From Rhynochetos jubatus (Eukaryota > Chordata > Aves > Eurypygiformes > Rhynochetidae), in assembly GCA_027574665.1 (NCBI GenBank), contig CM050657.1, positions 22,794,700 through 22,858,699 of the forward strand: DNA of 64,000 nucleotides, written 5' to 3'. Position numbers and translations under genes: made by a program. The notes below the pieces were generated by a model. The model was not told the DNA's origin. It saw only the letters and a program-made list of their open reading frames with translations, and made no database searches. Positions 34,248 to 45,700 of the stretch are shown here, piece after piece; position 1 is the first letter of the stretch; the number at the start of each line of letters is the position of its first letter.

Positions 34248-35671
34248 CTGGAGAGAGAAGAGAAAGGGGATGGTGATGCATCAGTCGACTAAGCAGGAAT
34301 GCAAAAGGCTGTGCTGTTTGGCAGCAAAACTGAATGCCCTGAGAAAAGAGAAGGGCCCTAAGAACTTTTCCGCAACCCAACCTTACCCACACTCTCAGTC
34401 TTGGGCCTCAGCTGAGAAGACTGAAGAGGAACCCCCCCACTACCAGAGATCCATGCTCTGGACCTCTCCACCTCTTTTGGCAGCCTCACGCAGAACCAAA
34501 GTTGAGGCTCTTCTCTGAGCATGTAAGGTGCTACAGTGTTACCCATAGGTTCTCTTTACTGAACGCATCAACTGGCGATGCTTACACATACCATAACTCA
34601 CCGCAGTTGTCAGCCAATGCCTTACGAGACACCCAGCCCCGAACCAGGAACCAGCCACTCCTGGCACAGAAGCTGGCACTGGGTAAGCATCACTAGAAAA
34701 CGTAAGCACACGAGGATGTCTGGATGCTGGTGGCAGTCACTACAGGGCAGCAGACTAGCGTGCCAGTATCAGCATCCACACCAGAACGAAGCACGATAAG
34801 GATTTCATCTAGAAGATAACCCGCAGTCTTCCATTTCATCACGTGGAAGGTTGGAATTCCTCCAGCATCGCCTGCTCTTACCATCACACAAAAGCGAGGG
34901 CTCTTCTTCAGTTTTCAAACACAACTTTCCCCGCAATTTCCTCCTTCCTTGGAAGGCAGCCATTCCTGGCTGAGGCACTGGTAACTGGGGGAAGCCAGCA
35001 GGACTCCAGTACAACATACATGTCTGAAGCACAGTGGTCTAAGACAAGGTCCCTGGAGGCACAAGCTCTTCTTTGGGGCAGCACATTTACTTGAAGAGGA
35101 CGTGACTTTACTCTGACTAGCTGTGGTCCCCACTGTCCCCACCCCAAAACCACTACGATCCAGTGCACAACTTGAAGTTGCCTTTGGAGAGATCACTGAA
35201 CTTGTTTGAGCCACCCTTCTTTCCTGCCTCCGCGCTTACCTTCCGAGGCGTTATTTCCGAAGCCCCCGGTGAGACAGAGCAGGGCTGCCACCAGCGACGG
35301 TGCCAACCCTCCCCAGAGTCATCGCAGCCCCTAAAGCCTGTGCCAGGAACAGGCATGACTTCTTATGTATTTAAAGACAGGGCTGTACTCAGGTGTTTTT
35401 GAACAAAGGCCAACATTATCATGCTGGAGGTTCTCATCCCATTTGCACCCTCACGTTTGTTGAGGAATAAACAACTAATGGTTTTACACCCTAGGTTCAG
35501 GGGTGGTAGAAGCAAGGAGGAGTCCCGTGGAAAAGCTCCTGCGACATGCAGCAGGGTAAAGATGACAGATTCGACTCCTCCCGTACCAACACCTTCAGGT
35601 ATTGCCATCCTCTCGACTGCCAACTACCTTCCGGCTCTCTGAGACTGCACAGTGGGGAACTCAGAGCAGGA

Positions 35672-36720
35672 CCGTCCTGATTCAATTTATTGATTTACAT
35701 AAGCGACTTTAATCATTTAAGTCAGTGAGAGGAAAAATGATTTAAATAATCATTTTCATTTCAATTACATTTGTGTTTTTTAGGGTCTTTTTGAAGAAAA
35801 CCTGATTATACTATTCTTTAAACCTAAATTACTATTATTTTTTTGGTGATGTATGATAAGCTCTAGTTGGAGTGAAACTGTTACTCAATTAAAATCAAAC
35901 AGCATGCATTTAGGTATATAAATTAACTTCACTGTGCTAGGCATATAAGAAAAGAAAGAAAAGCTTCTGAAAAATGCATGTTGCATGTGCAAAGCTTTAT
36001 TAAACAAAGTATTTTTTGAGGGAATGGCACTGACTACAATTAAAGACCTCTAACATTTTAGAACTAGTATAGCTCGTTTCCACGGGTCTTGTTTATATTC
36101 CCAAACTGAAAGGGCCATACAAGCCTTCCTACATTAATAATCTGTCACTGGCTTCTCAGATTTGAATGAAGCAAGTGCAAACACCCTCTGCATCTGCACT
36201 ACAGGCTGCTAAAACGGAAACTTCTTGTAGTATTTTAAGAAACCGATACCGAGCATTAGACTGGCTTCCTCCAGCCACAGTCATGCACTGCTTAATAGTT
36301 TAAAATTTGATTGAAGTGCTTTTAAAAGATTGTGAGCAAACTAGGTCTCAGTAGAAGTTTGGTTTAATCACTTACGCAGAAGATAAAAAAGTTATCTAAA
36401 ATGGTGAATAAAACCTATGGTTTTCAAGTATACTTTTGGAAGAGATTTATTCTTATTCAACTTGACCTGGTTGGCAGGTTGGATCTCCAGCCATTTGTTC
36501 TGGAATGCTGCTGTCTCTCAAATGACTGATCTGCATGGGTTTCTCCAAATTCCCTATTAGAACTGGACTTCCTCCTACAGACATCAGTGCCAGCGCACCT
36601 AAGCCAGCTATAAAATTACCTTAATGGGGGTAATTACCTGTAACAGGGGTTTCCTAATATGAAAAAAGTCAAAAGGCGATTTCATCAACACGTGCTTTGC
36701 TAAAGGACCTGAACTGCAGG
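35672..36720 (-). other. AT-rich block resembling a terminal exon or old transposon
   Basis: The minus strand shows an acceptor-like TTTTATAG (AG at 36609-36608) and an open stretch of 55 codons between stops (36620-36456) ending in TAA at 36455-36453. About 450 nt of AT-rich sequence follows, with an AATAAA at 36001-35996. The peptide includes SVGGSPVLIGNLEKPMQISH and is not low-complexity. The far end (35690-35760) has several GATTTAAAT-like motifs that recall the ends of an old amniote hAT-type DNA transposon. I cannot decide between an old transposon, a retrocopy 3' end and a true alternative last exon. Confidence 0.3.
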
Positions 36721-36972
36721 GTGCTCACACCGGTGAGAGCTTTCCTTTTACCAAAAGGCCTCACCTCCACTGATAATTGTACAGCACGCAATTAGAACTT
36801 GGCAGGTGTTACCGGCACACGCAGAGCACCCCTACTGGTAACCCCGACCCATCGTCCTCTACGCAGACCGCCCTGCTTCTGCAAAGCGCTTGAGTATCCC
36901 CTCTTACAGCCACGACTCTGACCCAGAACAGAAGTTGTGTGCACCCACTTTTAGGACATTTTGGCTACTCCG

Positions 36973-37023
36973 CAGGTGAGAAGCTGCAAGAGGATGACTC
37001 ACAATTTGGGAGCTTCTCACCTG
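36973..37023. other. 13-bp inverted repeat with AP-1-like site in the loop
   Basis: CAGGTGAGAAGCT (36973-36985) and its exact reverse complement (37011-37023) flank a 25-nt loop. The loop contains TGACTCA (36995-37001), the AP-1 consensus. RNA from either strand could fold into the hairpin. Confidence 0.85.
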
Positions 37024-38729
37024 GCACTTTTCTCCCGCCTTAGGGTCGCACATGACCTGGGCTAAGGCAATCCCAGCGGGGCAAGCGCACGTCAGGGCTG
37101 CCGCAGCCCTGCGCTCCTGCTCTGGCACTGCTGTGAGCTGACCCGGGGCTGGTCCTGCTGCAGCATCACCATTTCTCGTGGCACAGTCACCTTCCCCTCC
37201 AGCATCAACTGAAGGGGCTCACAAGCCAAGCAGGTAACTGCCAGGCAGACGATTTATCGTGGCAGGATGCTTTCTTGGGTCTGACTCACGTGAGGTGGGT
37301 TCATTTTTCTGTTGTCACAGCCTTCCTACCTGCACAATGAACAGAAATGGCACTCACCTACAACAGACACAAAATACAGAGTTTCTCTGGTGCTGATATC
37401 TAAAAGCTGCTCTGTATCTTAATGTATCACTCCAAGTGCTGCTGGTTACCCATTCACAACTTAATTAAAGTGAGCTCAAACTCTCTTTCTTGTATAATCA
37501 GTGTTCCTTTCTCTGTGACAAGCAACACTAACAGAATAAATTGCTCAGCAATCCGGGTACGACATGCAGCTTGGCACTCACCATCAGGAGCAAGAAAACA
37601 CCAACAAATGCAGCCAAATTTGTCAATTCAAGGTAAAATGACTTTCTTTGTATTGCTACAGGAGAAACAAGATGTATATCTTCCTGTCAAAAAACTGGAA
37701 ACTGCTCTTGAAAAAGTCCAAGCTAATTAAGAGTTGATGAACTGTAACTTCTCACTTAAGTGCGAGAATACCAATTACAGTCAACTCGTTTGTGGCTGGT
37801 TCTCAGAAAGTTCTTTTAGATTTCACACACTGAGAAAAAATATATATCCACATTATCTAGAGAAAATTAATTAGCAATTAAGTCTAAATGTGTTTGTGAT
37901 CAATGGCTGACCTGGCAGGGAATTTAAATGCCCATTTTGCAGCATTACAAGGCACTAAGAAGTGGGGTTTGTCAAGAGGGATGCGCAGAAGCTTGTGCTA
38001 ACTGCCCTGGTCCTCGGCATGATCTCGCCTGCATCGCTTGTACACTCAGCACGGGCATCTCTAATTAACACTGCATCTTCTCCTCCCTGCCTGCTAATAT
38101 CCAACCTTTTAACGTATTTAAACGTGTCATAGATTAAGGATGTGCAGGGCCTCAGGATAAAACAACTTGCTTAAGCCACGGGAACAGCCGGGATGGAGGG
38201 TCAGGGCTCATGAGGAGCTACAAAGCCCATCCAGCTCCAGGAGTCAGGGCTGCACTCCCACCCCTGGCAGCGGGTACACAAAAAGCTGAGGGGGCTCAGC
38301 AGAGCACCAGCTTCCCTCTGAAACGATGCATTTGTTTCCACTCCGAGTCACAGGAAAGCAGTTACATGTTTTCTGGGCTCATGCGGAAAACCCACGGATG
38401 TGCTCAGCTTCTGCCAGCCTCACAAATTTCACAGTGGCGGAACACTAGCCAGAGATACCTTCCAGCGAGTCACCTGCTACATCCATGCCTGGGCGTCCCC
38501 TCTTTCAACAAGTTTTCTCAAAGAGCCATTGAGCAGGCGAGTCCTTCCTCACCGCTGCTGGCTAAGGGCTTTGCCGCGCTGGCGATCTTCTAATGCCAGT
38601 AATTCAGGGAAATCAAACTCGGTGCTCCCTGCGCCAACGGAAGGCAAGGCTGTTCCTACACGAAACTTCACCTTTTCCACTCTTGCTGCAGAAGTATTCA
38701 AAAGGAAAGAAATTAAGTGGGTGTCAGAT

Positions 38730-38761
38730 TTATTATTATTCTTATCATTGTTATTATTATT
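38730..38761 (+). repeat. Interrupted (TTA)n microsatellite
   Basis: Two runs of TTA/ATT trinucleotides are broken by CTTATCATTG. It is low-complexity and intronic. Confidence 0.85.
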
Positions 38762-41305
38762 GCCTTTTGCTTCCAGGCTCAGAAACAAGACAACCAGCTT
38801 TGCTCAGATGAAATCTGCCTTTTGGCAGAGGCCAGGCCTGAAAAACTTCTGCCTCAAATACAAAAATGCCAGAACGTTATGAGCAAAGAAATAAAGTTTT
38901 TTTTACAACTGAGACAACCCTGGCTGCTGTTTCTTTTGCTGTTGCAGAGACAGAAACTTTCTTCTCGGAGAATGAAGTTTTCAACCAGAATCTATAACCC
39001 TTGCATTCGAGAGATTGTAAATCCCCACCCATTCCCCCGCTTTGCAGCTTCCCAGTGTTCGCAGCTCATATTTTCACAGTTTCCACGTTTTCACAACTCG
39101 ATTCAAATTGGGAAGCTGCGAACAGCAAGGCAGGGACCGGCAGTTTGTCTCCGAAGATGGAAAGTTTTGAGTTCCCCCTTCCACACCCCCTCCAGCACCA
39201 AGTACTTTATCCAAGCTCTTTGACACCATTTGATCACTCAACATCTGGAAAACACTGGGTTTTCGTCAACTAATAGAATGATGGAGTGGGAATGGATGTA
39301 GGGGGGAGTGAAGAGGTCACTGAAGGAAGAACATCCAAATGCTCTTTGGGCACACAGCAGATCCGACATTCTTCAAAACCCATCAAATTCTAGAGGCGTG
39401 CTAGAAAAAATACGCGAATTGGAGAAAGGTGACTGAATTGCTTTTGATCTGAGTATTATTACTGTATTATTAAAAAGGGAGGAACACACATTGCTTGGAT
39501 GATGCCATTAATCCCAAGATCCGATTTTCTGATCCTAAAGGCAGGTTTAGCGTTGGATGATTGGATTTGGTGAAGACTCTGGGCAACCTCCTCTACCTAC
39601 ATCTGGAAGTCAGACATAAGAGGAGGGGAAAGGCGTCAGGGTGCATGGCTCGAGGTGGAAGGAAGCCCAGGGCAAGCGATACCTCCAACCCTTCACTTCC
39701 CCTTGGAGCAGCAGAAGCAGCACCCAGGGCTCTGCCCTGTCTCCACCTTCCAGCTCCAAGCTACCCCATACTTATTCTTTTCTTAGGAGCAGACCTGCTC
39801 CACTCTAGGACAGCAAAATTCAGTTTTGCTTATGCTTCTGAAGAGCCTTGAGCAGTCCCTGCAGGAAGTCCCAATGACTTAGGCTGCACCCATGAGCGCA
39901 GCAGCGCTCTACAGCTGCAGGAGAGCTGGCCTCACGCAAACGTTCCAAAGGTTTTTCAGCGGCGGGGCAAGGTGAAACCTCTGCTGCTGGCTGGGCATCT
40001 TCGCATGGCGAGCTGGGTTTGTGATCCGAGGGCCTCGTAGTGCGGCCATGAGCTGCCAGGACAGCTGGAGGTGGGGGCAAAAATGTGAGGAGGAAGAAGT
40101 ATCAAATACCGTATCGTAATCTCTCAGGTCTGAGCAAGCACACGAGCCTGTGGTGGAATTCCTGCAGGGCCAGAGCCGTGGGGCGTCTCTGCAGCTCTGA
40201 AGGGAGGCCGAGTGAAATATGCTGACCATTAACACCGCTATCGTGTTTCAAGAAGCTGGACTGAGAACAAGAGAGAAAAATAAGCTGACTCTGTGGTGTC
40301 CTGTACAGCAGTAAAAGCCGGGAAAGAAATAGCCCATGGACGCCTGCTTGAGCAGAGCTCCCTCTCGGGGCCAGTCCTGTGGGTCGGAGGCACTGTGTTT
40401 TCCTGGGCTGAGTTCCCATTTAATACACTCCTGCACATCCCAATACCAATTTGCTTCTCCAGTTGGTTTTAACGCTGTCCTTGCAGTCAAACCACTATTA
40501 GAAAAGAATAATTCAGCAATAGATTTAAGCCATTAAAATCCAAATCTAATGCATTCATGTCTATTTTATTCACTTCAGCAAATACGGCGATATTTTATTT
40601 ATAACACTGTTATTACTCATTATTAATTTAAGTACTACCCATGGCTGCACCGAAGAGCTGATATCAATACAACAGCAGTGATAATCTCCAGTTTGTACCT
40701 TGGCTGGGCGTTGTCAAAGGAAACAACCACGGTGAGACCAAGTGGCTCAGACTCCATGTGCACACAGCCCCACGTGTAGCAATCCTGATGGCATTTTCCT
40801 CGGGAGATATCTCTCTCCTGACAGTTTTGCACTCCTGTGAAACAGCTGCTCTTGTGTGGCTGTCTCCTCAGCCCTGATCCACCCTGGAGAACGCAGTCCC
40901 TCCCTAGGTATTCTGGATCACTCTCCTCTACAATGCCTGTCCCACGTTACTCACTGCCTCTGTTTGGTGGCTGCAACCTAAGGGGCACCATGAGAAACCA
41001 AGACTCAGACTGCAAAAAAGCTCCCAAAAACGGGGATAAAATGAGCTTCTACCTAGAAACCAAAGGATGAAGGACGTGAACAAGTGTGCCAGGATGCAAG
41101 AATCATGATGCTTTTAGGTAGTACAACTTCTAAACTTCTAGGATTCCCTCCAAAGAGCCACTTTGCATTTAATGGGGAGCCAAGTACCTTTATCTGATTT
41201 CTCCTACTCTCTCTGTGTCAGGGGATGCTGAGAACAGTGTAGGAACTTAGGACTGAAGAGATGTTTTGGGTCAATGAGACAACTGCCAGCTCTGCCATGC
41301 AACAT

Positions 41306-41650
41306 CCAGACACCTTACAGCAGCCTTCCAGTACCTGAAGGGGCCTGCAAGGACTTCAGAAGGGGGACGTTTTAAAAGGGCAGGTAGTGACAGGACAAAG
41401 GGCAATGGCTTTAAACTGAAAGAGGGGAGATTTCCATTAGATATAAAGAAAAAATTCTTCCCAGAGAGGGTGGGGAGGCACTGGAACAGGTTGCCCAGAG
41501 AAGCTGTGGATGCCCCATCCCTGGCAGTGTTCAAGGCCAGGCTGGATGAGGCTTGGAGCAACCTGGTCTCGTGGAGGGTGTCCCTGCCCATGGCAGGGGG
41601 GCTGGAACTGGGTGGTCTGTAAGGTCCCTTCCAACCCAAACCATTCTATG
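41306..41650 (+). mobile_element. CR1 LINE, 3'-end fragment
   Basis: About 345 bp matching the 3' end of avian CR1. It begins near CCTTACAGCAGCCTTCCAGT and includes GGCACTGGAACAGGTTGCCC and GTTCAAGGCCAGGCTGGATG. It ends GGTCCCTTCCAACCCAAACC plus ATTCTATG, where CR1 copies usually end in ATTCTATG repeats and no poly(A). It is 5'-truncated, as most CR1 insertions are. The minus-strand 122-residue open frame over it is a by-product. Confidence 0.93.
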
Positions 41651-41769
41651 GCTTAGGACACTCCCAGGCCTGCTCAGCACCCAGCACAAGAGCAGTTAAG
41701 AGATTTTGGCCTCCCTGTCCCTACTGAAAGGCTGCTCCAGAACATCTCCTCAGATGGGTGGACTCCTTA
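41651..41769. other. Spacer between two CR1 fragments
   Basis: Short unique-looking sequence between the plus-strand CR1 tail and the older minus-strand CR1 fragment; nothing else recognised. Confidence 0.5.
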
Positions 41770-42510
41770 ATTTCTGGCCTAAGTTCATTCTTTATCCACT
41801 TGGTCTTTGTTGTTGAGTTTCTGAGATATTTATACAGAGTCCGCTATCTTCTCAGCATCCATACTGCCTTGCTACACAAATGAAGGAACCTTCCCCTCTT
41901 CACACCTGACAGACTCTCCAAGTCCCCTTAATCATTCCACTAACTCTTCTCTTCACCTCTTCTGGTTGGCATTAACTTTTTTTAACTGCGGGTGGTCAGA
42001 ACTACAAAGAACATCTCCTCTTCACTGGAAATAACACTGTGAATACTGCAAGGTCTGCACATACCTTTTTAAAGAATGCATCACATTAGCATTTCACAGA
42101 CTTTCTGCCACCAACTGGTACATCCCAATCCTCTCCTTTGCTGTTTCCAACCAATTAGTCCTCAGCTGTATGCCTCACTCAGGAATACTGAATTTCACCC
42201 TATTTCTATGATTTTGGTTGTCACAGTTATCCATTGCTCTCTTCAACAGTGACAGCTTTTTCCAGAACTGTGTCATCAATTAATTCCACGAACGCCTTTC
42301 TTATCATTTGTGCTGGTCTTTAATGGGGCTGTTAATCAGGCTGGGCCCTAAGCCTGTCTTTGAGATCCACAGCTGGGACCTCCCTCCAGCCCAGGAGCTC
42401 TTCTTTCAACACAATGTATTGCTGCCTCCCCTTTAGCAAGTCCTTCACCTGATAATTCCTTTACTAATTTCTATCTTCTTCAGCTTCATTAACTACCCAA
42501 GGCACAGATG
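41770..42510 (-). mobile_element. Old CR1/L3-type LINE fragment, antisense
   Basis: Read on the minus strand this resembles the end region of ancient CR1/L3 elements. Recognisable pieces are TTGATGACACAGTTCTGG, TAGAAATAGGGTGAAATTC, GTACCAGTTGGTGGCAG, AATGTGATGCATTC followed by AAAAAGG, TGTAGTTCTGACCACCC and TATAAATATCTCAGAAA, in the order expected of the consensus. Divergence is high, so it is much older than the neighbouring CR1. Boundaries are approximate. Confidence 0.68.
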
Positions 42511-42717
42511 CCTTTGAAGCCTCCTGAGATGCGGTCAGTTGACAGAACGGACACACCACGACCACCATGGAAAGCAGGCAGTATATAGGGTTTGACCTCA
42601 GCTCTACAATGGCTGGCTTTGGGTCAGAGCCTACCTTAAACTGGTTTTAGATGGGATATACATCAGACAGCTGGTTTCTTTTGTTAGGGGAAAAAATGAA
42701 GAGCTTTTGGATAAAAC

Positions 42718-42752
42718 AATAAAACATTTTCCTAAAAAAAAAAAAAAAAAAA
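42718..42752 (+). other. AATAAA followed by 19-base poly(A) tract
   Basis: AATAAA at 42718-42723 precedes a run of 19 A (42734-42752) by 10 nt. This is the layout of a reverse-transcribed mRNA end. Upstream sequence has no recognised gene and no target-site duplication was found, so the origin is open. A plain A-run by chance is possible. Confidence 0.45.
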
Positions 42753-45700
42753 GGCACCGTTGCATGAAAATCCATTTTGGAACATGGCTCTGTTAGTGAG
42801 AGACCCGGGGAGGAAGCCCTGCCAGTCACTCCAGAGAAAGCACACTTTCTCTGCCAAGGCTCGGATAACATGTTCATACGTTTATAATGGAAGCTTATGT
42901 CTGTTTGACGCTGTTTGAATGGCAGAGAGATGTAAGCATTTGCCTTTTTTTTTTTTTAATTCTGCCTATTTGCCCTCCCGTATTTCTACAATTTGCCAAG
43001 ATAGTGTGCTTTTATCTAAGGCAAGCAGGACTGGATCCAGCTCCAAAATAAGGAAGCGGAGGATGTTCACTGGCTGGAAAGTTCCCCAGAGGGAAGAGGT
43101 GACCCTTACTTGAGGAACATGGGAAAATGGATATTCTGCTTGTCCTGCTGCTGAGCACCATACAACTACTGGGGGCCCAAGGAAAGCCACCCAAGGTGAC
43201 AGCGACAAGCCTGGGGGTCGTGAGCACAGCCACCAAGACCCGTCCCAGGAGCAGCTCTCTCTGAAACATGGCTAGTGAAGAAACCACTTTAGACTCTGAT
43301 GATCCTGATGTGCTCTGCATTGCTTTCCTAGTGTCCCACGGAAATAGATCTGTGCAACCCTCGAGACATCCCTGAATTCAAGTTCATATGACAACATTGC
43401 AAAGACAAGAGTCGCTTGGGGCTGGGGGGCAAAGAAGACTAACTAGTCTGTATGACTGGCAGGACACATAAGCAAAGCCTGTGCGCGCGCGGCAGCATTA
43501 ACAGGAGCCAGGATCCCCACACTGGAGCACCCCAGCCGGCTGCGGTATTCCCTTCTGCCTGCCGGAAAAACAGCACGGAGGGAGCAGGAGCAAGTGGCAT
43601 GCACCTGCTCGGAAAGTGCTTCCAGGCACCACGCACCACCCGCGCAGACCCCAGGATATTAAATGCCACGAAATGTAACACAGCTGACATCCCAACCGTT
43701 TGCCTGAGCAGCTCCTCTATTGTCCCGGCTTGCCATTTCCCTGTTAGGAAGCTTGCTGCCCTGCAGCGCCCGGGCAGGAGGAGCGGGGCGCGGGTGGCCG
43801 AGCGGCCGTGCTGGGCTGCAGATGTGGAAGCACACGTGTACTGTACGTGCAGCCCTGCTCCGAAGGCTGAAGGCTGTGTGTGCAACGACAAGGCCAAACG
43901 GCCTCCAGCGGTGCACGCGGGCAGACGGCCCCTCGCCCATGCAAGGCTGGAAACATTCAGAAGCTGTACGTGGCTGTGGCTCTGTGTCCATGTAGGAGAC
44001 CAAAGTCAAGCTGCACAAAGGCTAGATTTTTCATGTGGTTTCCTCAAACTTGGGCCTCCATCAGATTTCAACCCTGTTCCCTGTACACCTCTCAAATCCC
44101 TTTTTTGACTGAAAACTCTAAACCAACACGGTGCAACAAGCCACGGAAACCTGTGCCTGGATGCTCTCAATATTCAGACATGAGGCTATAGTGGGTCATA
44201 GCAAAGCAACGCAGTCTGGAGTTAAATGCAAGTGTGCAACCCAAGAGGCAAGGCAATACCACCCATTAAAGGGTTTCCTGGCCAAGCCTCGACGTTTAAG
44301 AGTCACTGCTAGTCACCAGCTTCTGTGGGCTTGTCAGGCCTTTTTTGAGCTTAGGGGCTACTGGGCTCTTCCAATGAGGTCCACAGTTACATTTACTAGG
44401 GAAAAGTACTCCCCTCCACTGATTTTCAATCTCTAGAGTACAACCAGCCATAAACCTCCTAGTGCAAGAAATACAGCATTTCTTCTTATTACTCACTTCT
44501 TATTTGCCATCTCTATGTTTCAGGGACCTCTCTCATACCTCCATGTCTTTGCTAAGCTGAAAAGTCTTAGCCATAAACAGTATTCTTTCATTTTCTTTCC
44601 CATCACCCTTCTCCTCCTCAGCACAGGCTCCTCCTGCCAGTGAACGAGGCTGAGAAGACTCTTGTGGTCCAAGGTCCTACGCTCCGTGCCGAGGAGCCCT
44701 GTGCTCCAGCCTGCCTGGTGGAGAGCCAAGAGCCGCGCTGCAAGGTCCTGCTGCGAGGAAAGCTGCCGAGGGCTGAAAGCTCTCGCAGACGGGATTTGCT
44801 CTGTTTACATCCAGGGTGGGATAAGCAAATACAAGAGATGCGAATCTTATTTTCCCCATGTGTGTTCTTGGGATCTGAGTTGGCAAGGGGTTTTAATCAT
44901 GGCTCCTTCTAAATATATCTCTGCTACAACTACAGACTAGAAGGAAATGATGAACTACAAGTATTGCCTCAGCAGGCTCCTATCAAACAGATTTCACCAC
45001 AACCTCTCTGGGAGATAAGGACTGGGAAGGCACGTGGGCGGGATTCATCAAACAGGAGTCAAGTCTGATCTGGCGGCTTAGCCCACACTTCAGGAAGAAA
45101 AGGCCCCTCCTTCTCTAGCACGAGCTGAGCTCTTCTGTAGAGCCGGCTGTAGTAGGAGCGGGGATACCTGAGCGAGAGTAGGCTGAACTTTTGGATAAAT
45201 GAAATTTTGCAAGACGAATTCCACTCTCATTTTTTTCCCCTAAGAAAGCCTGCGTTGAAAGGCAAACCAGCAAGCATCACAGCTGTTGCTGACAGGAACA
45301 TGAAAGGTGGTAAAAGTAATTGCTAATACTGCCTGTTCCTTTCCAGGTTTATTCAGTAAGACCTGAAGGGCTCGATTTCTCTAACAGTAAAAGAAACTCA
45401 GAAGTATCTTGCAACGTTGAGGGCTGCTGGCAGTTTTAAAAGGCGCTATATACACCCTGGATAAATGCACAGTACGTACCTACAGAGCGGAGGTATTTTT
45501 CACTCCAGGAGAAAAGTGTTGCTTTCCTCCAGCTGAAATAAACAGCCGGTTACACAGAAATGTGCTCTCTCAGCTGCAGGTAAAAGGGAGACGGCCAAGG
45601 TAACCTCCCGACGCCCCGGCTGCGTGCCCATGTGCCGGGCTGGTGACAAACTGCAGAGACATGGCATGAATGAGAGCAGCAAGGGAGCCACTCAGGAGAT

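Larger units (their letters stand above)
34248..41305 (-). other. GPC1: GPC1 upstream intron, proximal part
   Basis: This is the intron leading into exon 3 (probably intron 2), because exon 3 starts with an acceptor and no GPC1 exon 2 motif (GEHLRICPQGYTCC and relatives) was found on the minus strand. It includes the AT-rich block at 35.67-36.72 kb, the hairpin at 36.97 kb and a TTA-rich microsatellite at 38.73 kb. No other gene was recognised. Confidence 0.6.

Noticed and set aside
35240-35318. Signal-peptide-like frame ending at a donor GTAAGC
   Set aside because: 26 minus-strand codons give a hydrophobic stretch (LVAALLCLTGG), but there is no in-frame ATG after the upstream stop and nothing matching the GPC1 N terminus.
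39296-39325. Possible mir-149 (hosted by GPC1 in human)
   Set aside because: The minus strand shares about 11 nt with the 3' half of miR-149-5p (TCTTCACTCCC), but the seed region is absent and no hairpin partner follows.
41271-41639. 122-codon minus-strand frame
   Set aside because: It is the reverse strand of the CR1 3' end.
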